Shown one piece after another: positions 10,901 to 19,891 of a stretch of 64,000 nucleotides of DNA; within the stretch, counting starts at the first letter, position 1; each line of letters begins with the position of its first letter. This DNA is from Verrucomicrobiia bacterium (GTDB taxonomy: Bacteria > Verrucomicrobiota > Verrucomicrobiia > Limisphaerales > CAIMTB01), in the NCBI GenBank assembly GCA_019634625.1, contig JAHCBA010000013.1, positions 86,652 to 150,651 on the forward strand, in the 5' to 3' direction. The translations under genes were made by a program, and so were the position numbers. The notes under the pieces are model-generated. The model was not told the DNA's origin. It saw nothing but the letters and a program-made list of their open reading frames with translations, and ran no database searches.

Positions 10901-13900
10901 CAACCGGACCGATTCGGTGCTGGGCCTGGGCGGCGGCGGGATCTCGCTGTTCACCGACCAGGAGTGCGTGATCCAGAACACCACCTTCTCCGGGAACCTC
11001 CAAGGTGCGGCCACCGGCATCGGGGGCGGGGGCTTGTACGTGGAGAACGTGACTCCGGCGACCCCCCTGACGGTGTGGGTGACCCACGCCACCTTCGCCG
11101 GGAATGACGACTTGTCCGGGCGCGGCGGCACTTCGATCCACGCGAATGTCTTCGGAACCCAGGTCACGGTGCGCAACTCGGTCTTCGCCGACGCGCGCGC
11201 GCGGAATCTCGAGGTGCAAGGCACGGCGACCCTTGTGTCCGACGGCGGCAACGTTTCGGACGACCAGACCCGGACGGTGCTGACCCAGGATGGCCAGCCC
11301 AAGGCGGTTGTCCTGTTGAACCGGACCTCGGACCGGACGGATCGAACCGGGATTCTGGTGCTGCCGTTGAACGAGCAGATGCGTCCCGTGGCCGGCTATG
11401 ACCTCGCGGTTGGAAGCCCGGCCATCGGACGGGCGGTGTCACCCTTCCTTCCGACGGACCAGCGCGGAGCCTTCCGTGACAACGCGCCCGATGCCGGCGC
11501 CGTGGAGCGGGGCGCGATCCGGCGGGTGGTGCTCAACGAGATCGACTACGATCCGATCGCCCCGGCCCCGCAGTTCCTGGAGTTCTTCATCCCCCGGGAT
11601 TCGGTGCGGGTGGACCTGTCGGGGTACGGTGTGCGGGTCGATGGCGTCCTGCGGTTCACCTTCCCGGCCAGTACCCGGGTGAACCCGGGGCATGGGATCG
11701 TGGTCGCCGACACGGCCTTTGCGGCGGCGGGATTTCCGGCGGCGACGCCGGTCCTGCCCCTGCCGACGGGCGAATCCCTCGAGTTGGGCCGGAGCAGCGA
11801 GATCGAGTTGGTGCAACCGGGCGGCCGGGTGATTCTGCGGGTGGGGTACGTCGCGCACTTCGTCGATCCGTATGATCCCCTGGACGACTCGAAGTTCGAC
11901 AACACGGCCATCACGCTGGCCCCGCAATCCCGCGGCTTCGCCCACATTCCCCATGGCATCGTGAATCCCTCGGCGCTGGGCGGCGCGCGCGATCTGTCCG
12001 ATCCGCTGCTCGATCCCCAGGCCGATCCGAATTCGCCCGGCGCCGCCATCCTGACGCCCTTCGGCAGTCCCAACGCCGAACCGCTGGCGGTCGGCGACGT
12101 GTTTGTGGTGGATGAGGACCGGGCGGTGACGCTCGACGTGCTGGCCAATGACATCGAGGACGACGGCACGGACCGGGCGGTGATTGTCCATGTGAGCACC
12201 GGTCCCTCTGGGCTGACCGGAGACTCGGCGACCGCGTTCTCGGCCCGGGGCGCGTTGGTGACCCTCGATCCGGATGCCGCGCCCCTGCGCGGCGCGCAGC
12301 TGATCTACGATCCCCAGACCAGCGCCAGCCTGAGGGCGCTCCCGGTCGGCGCGGAGGCCACGGATACCTTCCATTACACCATCCTCGACATCGGGTCCGC
12401 CGACGTGGAGGGCTACGAAGGCGTGATCGGGGATGCCCCCACAACGGTAAGGACGCCATCGCATCGGCTGGTGAACGGCGACGTCATCCTTCTCTCCGGT
12501 TCCAGCCTCGCTCCATACAACGGCGTGCACAGCGTCACGGTGGTGGATGACGACACCTTCGAGATTCCGGTCCCGTTTGCGGGGGTGCCGATCGAGTTGG
12601 GGCATTGGGAGACCGCACTGCAGCGATCGCCCACCACGCGTTCCGAGGCGCGTGTCACGGTCACTGTGCTCGGGGCCAACGACTTTCCGATGGCCGTCGC
12701 GGATCGGATCCCTTCGAGCGAGGCCACGGAGGAAACGGTGCTGCGGATCATGGCCGGGCCGTTCCTGACCGGTGTGGCCACCGTGTTCGACACCGACAGC
12801 CTGTATCCGGTGGCGCCGGTGCGGTCGAGCGTCACGCTGCTGGGCGGGAACGGCACTCCGGACCTGGATCCCGACACGGACGACGACCACACAACGCTTC
12901 GTGTGGTGGGGATTGTGGGTGCGGTTCAGTCCATCGACGGCTACGCCAGTGGCGAAGAGGGCGGGTCGGTGGAGGTCACCTCGATCGATCACGGTCTGGA
13001 TGAGGGCACGGTGATTCTGATCTCGGGGTATCAGGGATACTCGGGATACAACGGGTTCCATGCGGTCACCGTGCTGGACGCCGATCGTTTCAGCATTGGC
13101 GTGCCGTATGTGGATGACGCGGCCGGCAAGGGACATTGGGCCGTGCTCGACGATGCGAACCGCCTGAGGGCGACCAGCGCCCGGGGCGCGGAGGTGCACC
13201 TGGAGATTCGGGTGGACCGCCTGGAAACCAGCGTCGTTTACAACCCGCGCACCTCGGCTGAACTCGACGCCCTGGCCGTGGGCGAGATCCTGGAAGACAC
13301 CTTCTTCTACGCCGTCTCGGATCGTCACGGTGCGGTGAGCCTGGGCCTGGTGACGGTCGAGGTGTCCGGGGTCAACGATCCGCCCCAACCCGTCGCCGAT
13401 CCGGCCTCGCTGGCTCAACTGGACTCCCTGACCGGCCCCGGCGCGACCCTTGCGGACACCGTCGCCGGTCTCACCATCGCGTTTCACCTGCCCCCGGATT
13501 CCGGGCTGGCCGGACGCGCCGATGCCCATGTGTATCCTGAGGACGACCCGGACACGCGGTTCCTGCTTCTGGACTTGTTCAGCACGGACGAAGAGACGGC
13601 CCTGACCATCGCCGCGGCGGATCTGCTGGAGAACGACAGCGACATCGACACCAGCGACACGCTCCGGATCCGGTCCGTGGCTGCCGTGAGCTGGCATGGT
13701 GCCACGGTCACGCTGGCGCCTGGCGGGGCCTCGTTGATCTACAACCCGGCGGGATCGAGCCGCCTGCAGGCACTCTCCCGGGGGGAACCGTTGCTCGACA
13801 CCTTCCACATCGTGGTCACCGACGACCAGGTCGGGGGCGATGTCGAATCGCTGGTGGCGGTCCTGGTCATCGGCGTGAACGACACGCCGGTGGCGGTGGA

Positions 13901-16900
13901 CGATGCGATCACCACCGACGAAGACACCGCGATTGCGATCAACCCGATCCAGTTTCCGCCCGAAGACCCCGGCCAGCACGATTCCGACGTGGATCAGGAC
14001 GGATCGGCTCCCGACGATATCCTGCGCCTGGTGCCGGAGGTTCGCACCACCCCGGCGGGGGCGCTGCTCACGATCGGCACCGACACGTTCACTTACGATC
14101 CCACCGTGTCGGCGTTCCTGAACGGGCTTGCGGTGGGGCAGATCCATGTTGAGAACGTCCCGTACACCGTGATGGACGGCAGCTTCCTGTTCGCCAACGA
14201 CGACCGGTTCCAGGTCGCTGCCGACGGGGCCGGGTATGCCCTCGAGGTATTGGCCAACGATCGCAATCTCACCGGGGTGGGACAGTCCGTTGTCGAGTAC
14301 GCCGGCATCGCCGGGCAGGCGCCGGTTCGTGTCACCTCCCCGGGCCACGGCCTGGCGAGCGGGATGGTGGTGGGGGTGGAGGGCTATGGAGGCGACGGAT
14401 TGTACAACCGCTCGCACACGGTTCAGGTCCTCGATGCCGACACCTTCACGATCCCGGTGAACTATGAGGACAACCACGCGGTGAAGGGCCATTGGACCCG
14501 GCTCCGCGTGACGGCGGTCACGGCGGGCAGCCAGGGGGGCACTCTGGCGATCGGTGCCGGGGGCGGTTCGGTGGTGTATTCGCCCGAGGTCAATTTCGTG
14601 GGCGACGAGGTGTTTGCCTACACCCTGGAGGATGGCATGGGGAACATGGACGTGGCCGTGGTGTCGGTCCGTGTGGTGGTGCGCGAACTCAACGGAGCCC
14701 TGGGGGCCAACGCCGACCGCTTCAGCGTGGCGCGGGGGCAGAGCGCCATCCTCGATGTGCTGGCCAACGATCCCGTTCTGCCGGTGCCGGCGCAGGCGCT
14801 GACCGTGACCCGGGTGGTTTCGCAACCGACGCTCCATCCCGGGGGTCTGACTCCGCGGGATGCGGTCGAGGTGGTGGACAACCGGTTGCGCTATGTCCAG
14901 ACGTGGGGCGGGCCGCCCTCGGATTATCCGTACGAAGTGGCCTTCCGCTACGAGATCTCGGGGGGTGGCACCGCGCGCGCCACGGCCGAGGTCCGGGTCC
15001 GGGTGATCGACCGGCATGACACGCTGGTGGTGCGTCCGGACGCCTTCGGGGTGTTGCCGGGTTCCGTGAACAACCTGCTGGAAGTGCTGGAGAACGACAG
15101 CATCCTGCCCGGCACCGGGGACATCCTCACGGTGGCGGAGATCGTGGACCCGCCCTTGCATGGCACGGCGGAGGTTCAGGCGGATGGGGGTGCGATCCTC
15201 TACACGCCGGCCGCGGGATTCGTGGGGGAGGACGATTTCACCTATCGCGCCGTGGACAACCTGGGCGGGACCGGTCTGGGCACCGTGGTGGTGACGGTCG
15301 GACAACTCGTCACCAGCAGCGATTTCTTCACCGTGCCGTTCAACGACCCGGCCCGCGCCGATGACAACGATCCGGTGGAACTGGACGTCCTGCAAAACGA
15401 CACGGTCCTGGGTGCGGCACCTGTGGTTCTGACCCTGACCGGGGTCGCTCCGATCTCGACCAGTCTTGGCACCATGAGCCTCCGGGGGGACGGCCAGCGC
15501 CTGATCTTCACGGTGAATGAGGATGTCGAGGGCGAGCAGGAGTTCCTCTACACGCTCCAGGACCAGTCCTCGCCTCCTCGCACGGCCCAGGGGCGGGTGA
15601 CGGTCGTGGTTGCCAGGCAGAGTGTGCGGGCGAACCCGGATTTCTTCGCGGTGGCCGCGGGGAGCACGGAGAACCGGCTCGAGGTGCTGGGCAACGACGT
15701 GGCCATCCCGGATCGGGGCCGGGCCCTCACCCTGGTGTCGGTCGGCACGGGTTTGGAGGGGCCGGACCGCGGGGGGACGGTGCTGCTGGCCGAGGATCGG
15801 AAGAGCCTGATCTACACCCCGGCCAGCGGATTCGTGGGGCAGGAGACCTTTCTCTACACGATGACCGATTCGCGGGGCACGGACACCACCAAGGTGGTGG
15901 TGAATGTCGGAACCGGTCACCTGAGCGCGCAGCCGGACGCCTTCACGGTGTTCTTCCAGACGCCCGCGCCCAGGGAGTTCGTGCTGCGGGTCCTCGCCAA
16001 CGACCGGGTGCTGCCGGATGGGGGCCAGGCGCTGACCATCACCGGCGTGGGCATCGACGATGCCAACGGCTCGAACGCGCCCACCGAGAACGGGGAGGTC
16101 CGCATTGCGCCCGACGGAACGGCGCTGATCTACGTCGCGCGCAACAGTGCCGGGCCCTTCCCTTACCTGGAGCGGTTCACGTATGAGATTTCCGATGGGA
16201 CCGAACGCCGCGCCGAGGCGGTGGTCTGGGTCGAGGTGCGGGAACGCACCGGTGCCCTGGCGCTCGAAACCCACCCCGACGCCTTCAGCGTCGAGGCCGA
16301 CAGCACCTCGAACCGCCTGCCGGTGCTGGCCAATGACGGCGTCAAGCCGGCCTCGGCCGCGGGGTGGTCCGTCGAGATCGTGAGTGCGCCCGCCCATCAC
16401 GGACTCGTGGTGGTGGATCAGGGGACCGTCCTTTATTCGCCGGCGCCGGGGTTCATCGGGACCGACATCTTCACCTACGCGGTCTCGGACGGCGTCGGGG
16501 GCACCGGGAGCGCGACGGTCCAGGTGCGCGTGGGGGATCTGCCGATGCGCAGCGACGCGTTCGCCGCGTTGTCGGGGAGCGCGGGCAATGTGCTGGCGGT
16601 CCTGGCGAACGATGGGATCCGTCCGCTGGGCGCCCAACGGTTGCGGGTCGATTCAGCCGGACCGGCGGATCGGGGTGGGACGGTGACGGCGCGGGAGGAT
16701 GCCGTCCTCTATCAGCCCGATCCCGGATATTCCGGGACCTACCCTTACGTCGAGCGGTTCTCGTATGTGGTGCTGGACGATTCGGGACTCCCGCACACGA
16801 ACGTGGCGAGCGTGGAGGTGCATCAGGCGGGAACCGACCGCGACGTGGGCACGGTCGTGGTGACCGTGCTGGGGGTGAACGATCCGCCCACGCTGGAGAA

Positions 16901-19616
16901 CGCCGGGCCCGACACCTTGAGCATCACCGACAAGCAGACCGTGACGCCCTTCGCCGGGGTGACGATCGGGGAGGTCGATGACCAGGGCAACGAACCGATC
17001 GAAGTGCGGGTGGTGCTCGATGACCCGGCGGGCGGACGACTGACCCACCTGGGCGGGTTCGCCGAAACGGTCTATGGCAACGGAGCCTACGCCTTCCAGG
17101 GAACGGCCGCGGCGGCGACTGCCGCGATTCGCGGGCTGGTGTTCGAACCGACGGAGAACTACGTGACCGTTCCGGCGACCTGGACCTTCACGTTCGACAT
17201 CCTGGTGACCGATCCGCACGTGACTCTTCCCACGGCGGGATCCGTGCAGGTGCAGGTGCAGGCCATCAACGATCCGCCGGTGATTTCGGGCACGCTGACC
17301 GGACAGCCGGTGTACTACCGCGGCAGGATCAAGCCGTTTGCCAGTGTGACCATCACCGAACTGGATGATCTGACCCTGCAACCGCTCGGGGTGACCCTGA
17401 GTTTCGATGCGACCCGCGGTGCGCTGGTGAATCTCAACGGGTTCACGGCCCAGGGGTCCGGGGTGTTTGGGTTTGCGGGAACCGCGGCCCAGGCGACCGC
17501 CGCCCTGCGGGGAGTGGTGTTCGAACCCGACACCGCCAACCGGCTGGTGGTGGACCTGGTGCCTCCGCCGGGCTCCGAGGAAACATTCTTCACGCTGACC
17601 GTCGAGGACGGGTACGCGGCGCCGGTGGTCGATGCGAACACCTCGGTGATCGCGGTCCACAGCCTGATTCGCGAGGCGTTGCCGACCGGGACCAGTTCCA
17701 CGGCGGCCTACGGGTTCGCCGTGGGGGCCAGCCGGCATCATGCGGCGATCGGGGCGCCTGAGGAGAGCGGTCCGGGATCCAACGCGGGAGCCGTGTATGT
17801 GCGCAGCCGAAACAGCGGCGGGGCCGGGCAGTGGGGCCAGGCGGCGCGGCTCGTTCCGACCGATCCGCTGTCGGGCGCCCAGTTCGGACGCTCCGTGGCC
17901 ATGGACCGCGAGACGGTTGTGGCCGGGGCGCCGGGCGCGCGTGCGGGCACCATCACTTCCGGGGCGGTGTATGTCTTCGAACCCAGCGCACCCGGTGCCA
18001 ACGACTGGCAGGCGCAGGCCGTCAAGCTGGTTCCCTCCGATCCTGTGAACACCGACACCTTCGGGTTCGCGGTGGCGATCAGCGGGGACATCATCGCGGT
18101 CGGGGCGCCGCAGCAGGATCAGTTCGGCAACAATGCGGGCGCCGTGTATCTCTTCCGCCGCACCGCGTTTCGCACCTGGTCCCAGGCGGCCAAGATCATC
18201 GGAACGGGCAGCGCCGCGGGCGACCGTTTCGGTCATTCGGTGTCGATCTCGGGCGACTATGTGGTGGCGGGCGCGCCGGAGAACGACGTGAACGGGAGCA
18301 ACGCCGGCGCCGCCTACGTGTTCCGCCGGACGGGTCTCACCAGTTGGATCCAGGAGAAGCGGTTGCTGCCGCTCACGCCGGCCGGCGGCAACGGGGGTGC
18401 GTCTGCGGATCAATTCGGGTTTGCCGTGGCCATCGACGACGATCATGCGGTCGTAGGGGCGCCTTTGAACGACGAAGGCGGCAACAATCGCGGCGGCGCC
18501 TACCTCTACCGACGCGATCTGGGCGGGACCGGAAACTGGGGACAAGTCCGGAAGCTTCTCGGCCCCGACGCATTGAACAACGACGAGTTCGGGCGTTCGG
18601 TGTCCATCAGCGAGAACGTGGCCCTCATCGGCATGCCGTTCGCCGGCCAGAGCAACCAGAGCCGGTGGGGTGTGGCGTTTTCCTTCGGACGGGACAAGGA
18701 CGGCCCCGGGGCCTGGGGTGTCCTGGAGAAGATCATCGCGCCCGACAACACGAACAATGACGAGTTCTCCTATGCGGTGGCCTTGAGCTGCGGCACGGCG
18801 GTGATCGGGGCGCGGCGGGACAACTCGTTCGCGAACAGCGCGGGCTCCGCCTACATCTACGATCTTCGGCAGAACAAGCCGCCCTACGTGGCGACGCCGC
18901 TGGCCGATCAGGTGGCGGTGGTCGGCCAGTTGTTCAGCTTCGTCATTCCGGCGGCGACGTTTGGCGATGCCGACGTCGATGATGAACTCGCCTTCAGCGT
19001 CGCGCCCCTGCCGGGGTGGCTGACATTCAATCCCGCCACGCGCACCCTCAGCGGCACACCGCCCGGCCCGGCATTGGGGCTGCTCGTGCTCAACGTCACC
19101 GCCACCGACTGGTGCGGGGATTCGGCGGTCACTCCGTTGACGATCGAAGTGTTCCTGACCCCGCCGCCGATGCTGCCGCCGCCGGGGGCACCGTTGAGCT
19201 ACGAGGAGTGGATCGCCCGGCTCCTCATTGCGCGCATTCTGTCGGACCCGGCGCTCGAGGACACCGTCTGGGGGCGCCTGGCGAATCCGGACGGGGATCC
19301 GTTCACCAACTTCGAGGAGTACGCCTTCGGGACCCGGTTGTTTGCGGAAACCGCGCAGGATGGCCCGGGCCTGACCATTGCCCTGGCGCCTGATGGCCGG
19401 GTGGCGATCGGGTTCCGCCGGCGCAGCAATGACGGCAGCCTGACGTTCACCCTCGAATTCTCCACCGACCTCGACCTGTGGATCGACGCCGCCAGTCTGC
19501 CGAAGGAGGAGATTGTGGTCGCCATCGGGCATCACCTCGAATGGGTCACCTGCCTCCTGCCCAGCGAGGTGCTGAGCCAGAACCTGTTCTTCCGGGTGCG
19601 AATCGACAGCCTGTGA
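7965..19616 (+). CDS. Giant multidomain surface protein (cadherin-like/tandem-95, beta-helix, lamin-tail, FG-GAP)
   Basis: A giant extracellular protein of about 3,883 residues from the ATG at 7965, which leads straight into a signal peptide (RRRVLSKLAAGAAFLAALWATAFQAFA). An ATG at 7881 in the same frame overlaps the upstream gene and would add 28 residues. In order: several cadherin-like/VCBS-type beta-sandwich repeats with NDPP or NDSP linkers (about 8080-10430); a right-handed beta-helix of the Pmp/pectate-lyase type (about 10435-11330); a lamin-tail domain (LNEIDYDP, about 11515-11950); many 'tandem-95' repeats with VLANDxxxP and YTPAxGFxGxDxFTY signatures (about 12080-16850), interrupted by three copies of an HGL...NG...KGHW module; more cadherin-like repeats; seven FG-GAP blades (about 17700-18880); a putative Ig domain (about 18885-19160); and a C-terminal domain (NPDGDPFTNFEEYAFGT). 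It is probably an adhesin or matrix protein. No autotransporter or PEP-CTERM anchor is visible. Confidence 0.9.
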   Translation: MDPAPLSRPTPRRRVLSKLAAGAAFLAALWATAFQAFAAAPTVTLPGAVPASIGDKSTSNPFDGAGVTGDSDVVITLSFPDGRGTFPVSPDFTTGVSAGVRSYVLTSRSPGAAAGFLDGLVFTPVQNRIPIGSTEATVFTVQAVDTGSLTGSGTVTLTVSPVNDSPTILFGSPGPAGIFDNQISQPFANVTVNDVDAGDALTATITYPSAHGILQVGAGSPALTLGGSAGNYTVSSASVADMQNFLRRLEYVPTENRLPVAPPAFTTESTVFSVTVRDIALASASASEDVEVESFNDAPTIGGALTSPVPDNAPALVFQGLTIRDPDWVRVGATLVPQPVDVVVTFGENVGAGAFPDADEEGVFEASGPAVASPPSTTSVEAQVRTLLFEPTANRQPVGATESVSLGVQATDSLGASGSSTLSFEVLSINDPPTLEVTLNPLSVRDTETLQPLTVRISDPDIGETFSVEIVPISDPTFQYAVFEPSGVGPYTGTLLEVQDQVAGIRFRPIVDLSANQQVTFRLRLVDVHSPPASPLTGDPIESPNLTLTIVGVNDPPEIAVPGGVVLRTTDDVTGPRLTPFREVNISDRDGDTLTVSLSVEGRTPGVFYLSIDGDPEISGSVLTFSGSPATVSRLIKAVTFQAQPRPDRLVGQQDTIQLVITVNDGGGGLRIDKNTTVVVTAVNGAPRIEGLPLLAAQPLRLDPATDTDPVRPFDSPPSSIVTVLDDDGAAIRVTVRIDDPAKGHFENLGGFVEQSSPAGSYLFVGMPDEATDALRGLEFVVSETHLFPPNEPGRTTFTIEAQDAVLNKTTRVLSIVLAEEPRNWLVTTEEDGWDEGSLRWVLDQIETRKVGSAVVTFALPEYPAVLRLSEGTLELRRNVTLKGPGADLLAISGDIEGDGEPDVQLFRIEASVVMEGLQLTHGAATSGSAVSGGAIYVGPTGSLTLRACAITDSVATQWGGGVDVDGGRLRMEDCLVRGNRTDSVLGLGGGGISLFTDQECVIQNTTFSGNLQGAATGIGGGGLYVENVTPATPLTVWVTHATFAGNDDLSGRGGTSIHANVFGTQVTVRNSVFADARARNLEVQGTATLVSDGGNVSDDQTRTVLTQDGQPKAVVLLNRTSDRTDRTGILVLPLNEQMRPVAGYDLAVGSPAIGRAVSPFLPTDQRGAFRDNAPDAGAVERGAIRRVVLNEIDYDPIAPAPQFLEFFIPRDSVRVDLSGYGVRVDGVLRFTFPASTRVNPGHGIVVADTAFAAAGFPAATPVLPLPTGESLELGRSSEIELVQPGGRVILRVGYVAHFVDPYDPLDDSKFDNTAITLAPQSRGFAHIPHGIVNPSALGGARDLSDPLLDPQADPNSPGAAILTPFGSPNAEPLAVGDVFVVDEDRAVTLDVLANDIEDDGTDRAVIVHVSTGPSGLTGDSATAFSARGALVTLDPDAAPLRGAQLIYDPQTSASLRALPVGAEATDTFHYTILDIGSADVEGYEGVIGDAPTTVRTPSHRLVNGDVILLSGSSLAPYNGVHSVTVVDDDTFEIPVPFAGVPIELGHWETALQRSPTTRSEARVTVTVLGANDFPMAVADRIPSSEATEETVLRIMAGPFLTGVATVFDTDSLYPVAPVRSSVTLLGGNGTPDLDPDTDDDHTTLRVVGIVGAVQSIDGYASGEEGGSVEVTSIDHGLDEGTVILISGYQGYSGYNGFHAVTVLDADRFSIGVPYVDDAAGKGHWAVLDDANRLRATSARGAEVHLEIRVDRLETSVVYNPRTSAELDALAVGEILEDTFFYAVSDRHGAVSLGLVTVEVSGVNDPPQPVADPASLAQLDSLTGPGATLADTVAGLTIAFHLPPDSGLAGRADAHVYPEDDPDTRFLLLDLFSTDEETALTIAAADLLENDSDIDTSDTLRIRSVAAVSWHGATVTLAPGGASLIYNPAGSSRLQALSRGEPLLDTFHIVVTDDQVGGDVESLVAVLVIGVNDTPVAVDDAITTDEDTAIAINPIQFPPEDPGQHDSDVDQDGSAPDDILRLVPEVRTTPAGALLTIGTDTFTYDPTVSAFLNGLAVGQIHVENVPYTVMDGSFLFANDDRFQVAADGAGYALEVLANDRNLTGVGQSVVEYAGIAGQAPVRVTSPGHGLASGMVVGVEGYGGDGLYNRSHTVQVLDADTFTIPVNYEDNHAVKGHWTRLRVTAVTAGSQGGTLAIGAGGGSVVYSPEVNFVGDEVFAYTLEDGMGNMDVAVVSVRVVVRELNGALGANADRFSVARGQSAILDVLANDPVLPVPAQALTVTRVVSQPTLHPGGLTPRDAVEVVDNRLRYVQTWGGPPSDYPYEVAFRYEISGGGTARATAEVRVRVIDRHDTLVVRPDAFGVLPGSVNNLLEVLENDSILPGTGDILTVAEIVDPPLHGTAEVQADGGAILYTPAAGFVGEDDFTYRAVDNLGGTGLGTVVVTVGQLVTSSDFFTVPFNDPARADDNDPVELDVLQNDTVLGAAPVVLTLTGVAPISTSLGTMSLRGDGQRLIFTVNEDVEGEQEFLYTLQDQSSPPRTAQGRVTVVVARQSVRANPDFFAVAAGSTENRLEVLGNDVAIPDRGRALTLVSVGTGLEGPDRGGTVLLAEDRKSLIYTPASGFVGQETFLYTMTDSRGTDTTKVVVNVGTGHLSAQPDAFTVFFQTPAPREFVLRVLANDRVLPDGGQALTITGVGIDDANGSNAPTENGEVRIAPDGTALIYVARNSAGPFPYLERFTYEISDGTERRAEAVVWVEVRERTGALALETHPDAFSVEADSTSNRLPVLANDGVKPASAAGWSVEIVSAPAHHGLVVVDQGTVLYSPAPGFIGTDIFTYAVSDGVGGTGSATVQVRVGDLPMRSDAFAALSGSAGNVLAVLANDGIRPLGAQRLRVDSAGPADRGGTVTAREDAVLYQPDPGYSGTYPYVERFSYVVLDDSGLPHTNVASVEVHQAGTDRDVGTVVVTVLGVNDPPTLENAGPDTLSITDKQTVTPFAGVTIGEVDDQGNEPIEVRVVLDDPAGGRLTHLGGFAETVYGNGAYAFQGTAAAATAAIRGLVFEPTENYVTVPATWTFTFDILVTDPHVTLPTAGSVQVQVQAINDPPVISGTLTGQPVYYRGRIKPFASVTITELDDLTLQPLGVTLSFDATRGALVNLNGFTAQGSGVFGFAGTAAQATAALRGVVFEPDTANRLVVDLVPPPGSEETFFTLTVEDGYAAPVVDANTSVIAVHSLIREALPTGTSSTAAYGFAVGASRHHAAIGAPEESGPGSNAGAVYVRSRNSGGAGQWGQAARLVPTDPLSGAQFGRSVAMDRETVVAGAPGARAGTITSGAVYVFEPSAPGANDWQAQAVKLVPSDPVNTDTFGFAVAISGDIIAVGAPQQDQFGNNAGAVYLFRRTAFRTWSQAAKIIGTGSAAGDRFGHSVSISGDYVVAGAPENDVNGSNAGAAYVFRRTGLTSWIQEKRLLPLTPAGGNGGASADQFGFAVAIDDDHAVVGAPLNDEGGNNRGGAYLYRRDLGGTGNWGQVRKLLGPDALNNDEFGRSVSISENVALIGMPFAGQSNQSRWGVAFSFGRDKDGPGAWGVLEKIIAPDNTNNDEFSYAVALSCGTAVIGARRDNSFANSAGSAYIYDLRQNKPPYVATPLADQVAVVGQLFSFVIPAATFGDADVDDELAFSVAPLPGWLTFNPATRTLSGTPPGPALGLLVLNVTATDWCGDSAVTPLTIEVFLTPPPMLPPPGAPLSYEEWIARLLIARILSDPALEDTVWGRLANPDGDPFTNFEEYAFGTRLFAETAQDGPGLTIALAPDGRVAIGFRRRSNDGSLTFTLEFSTDLDLWIDAASLPKEEIVVAIGHHLEWVTCLLPSEVLSQNLFFRVRIDSL

Positions 19617-19716
19617 TGCGGGCTTCCGTCTGGCCGCGTGATCGGGTTGTCCGCTCCCGGTGCCCCCGCGCCTCCCGGAGTCGTGGGGAGAGCAGCGATC
19701 TTCGCGCAGCGTCATC

Positions 19717-19791
19717 TCGGAGGACCGAGTTCCACGAGGCCGCAACGGTGTGGAGCGTTGGGTCGAGGACTCGCGGAGCTCGTCCCTCCGA
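19717..19791. repeat. Imperfect inverted repeat (25-bp arms) in the 275-bp gap after the giant gene
   Basis: The arm 19717-19741 (tcggaggaccgagttccacg onward) pairs with 19767-19791 (ggactcgcggagctcgtccc onward) with 20 of 25 positions complementary and a 25-base spacer. No poly-T tract follows, so it is not a standard terminator. The rest of 19617-19891 shows no convincing gene. Confidence 0.7.
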
Positions 19792-19891
19792 TGCGCTGTC
19801 TTCTCACCCATAACTCCGGGATGCACTGCCAGTGCCCGGATCCGAGGGGAGCGCTGTTGCGTCGGGGCGGGAGGGCGGGTAACGCTTCGCC

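Noticed and set aside
7749..16637. Very long minus-strand open frames (over 1,100 and 1,700 codons) opposite the giant gene
   Set aside because: They are antisense to a gene with clear domains and signal peptide; their products are Arg/His/Gly-rich with no motifs. Long antisense frames are expected in high-GC DNA.
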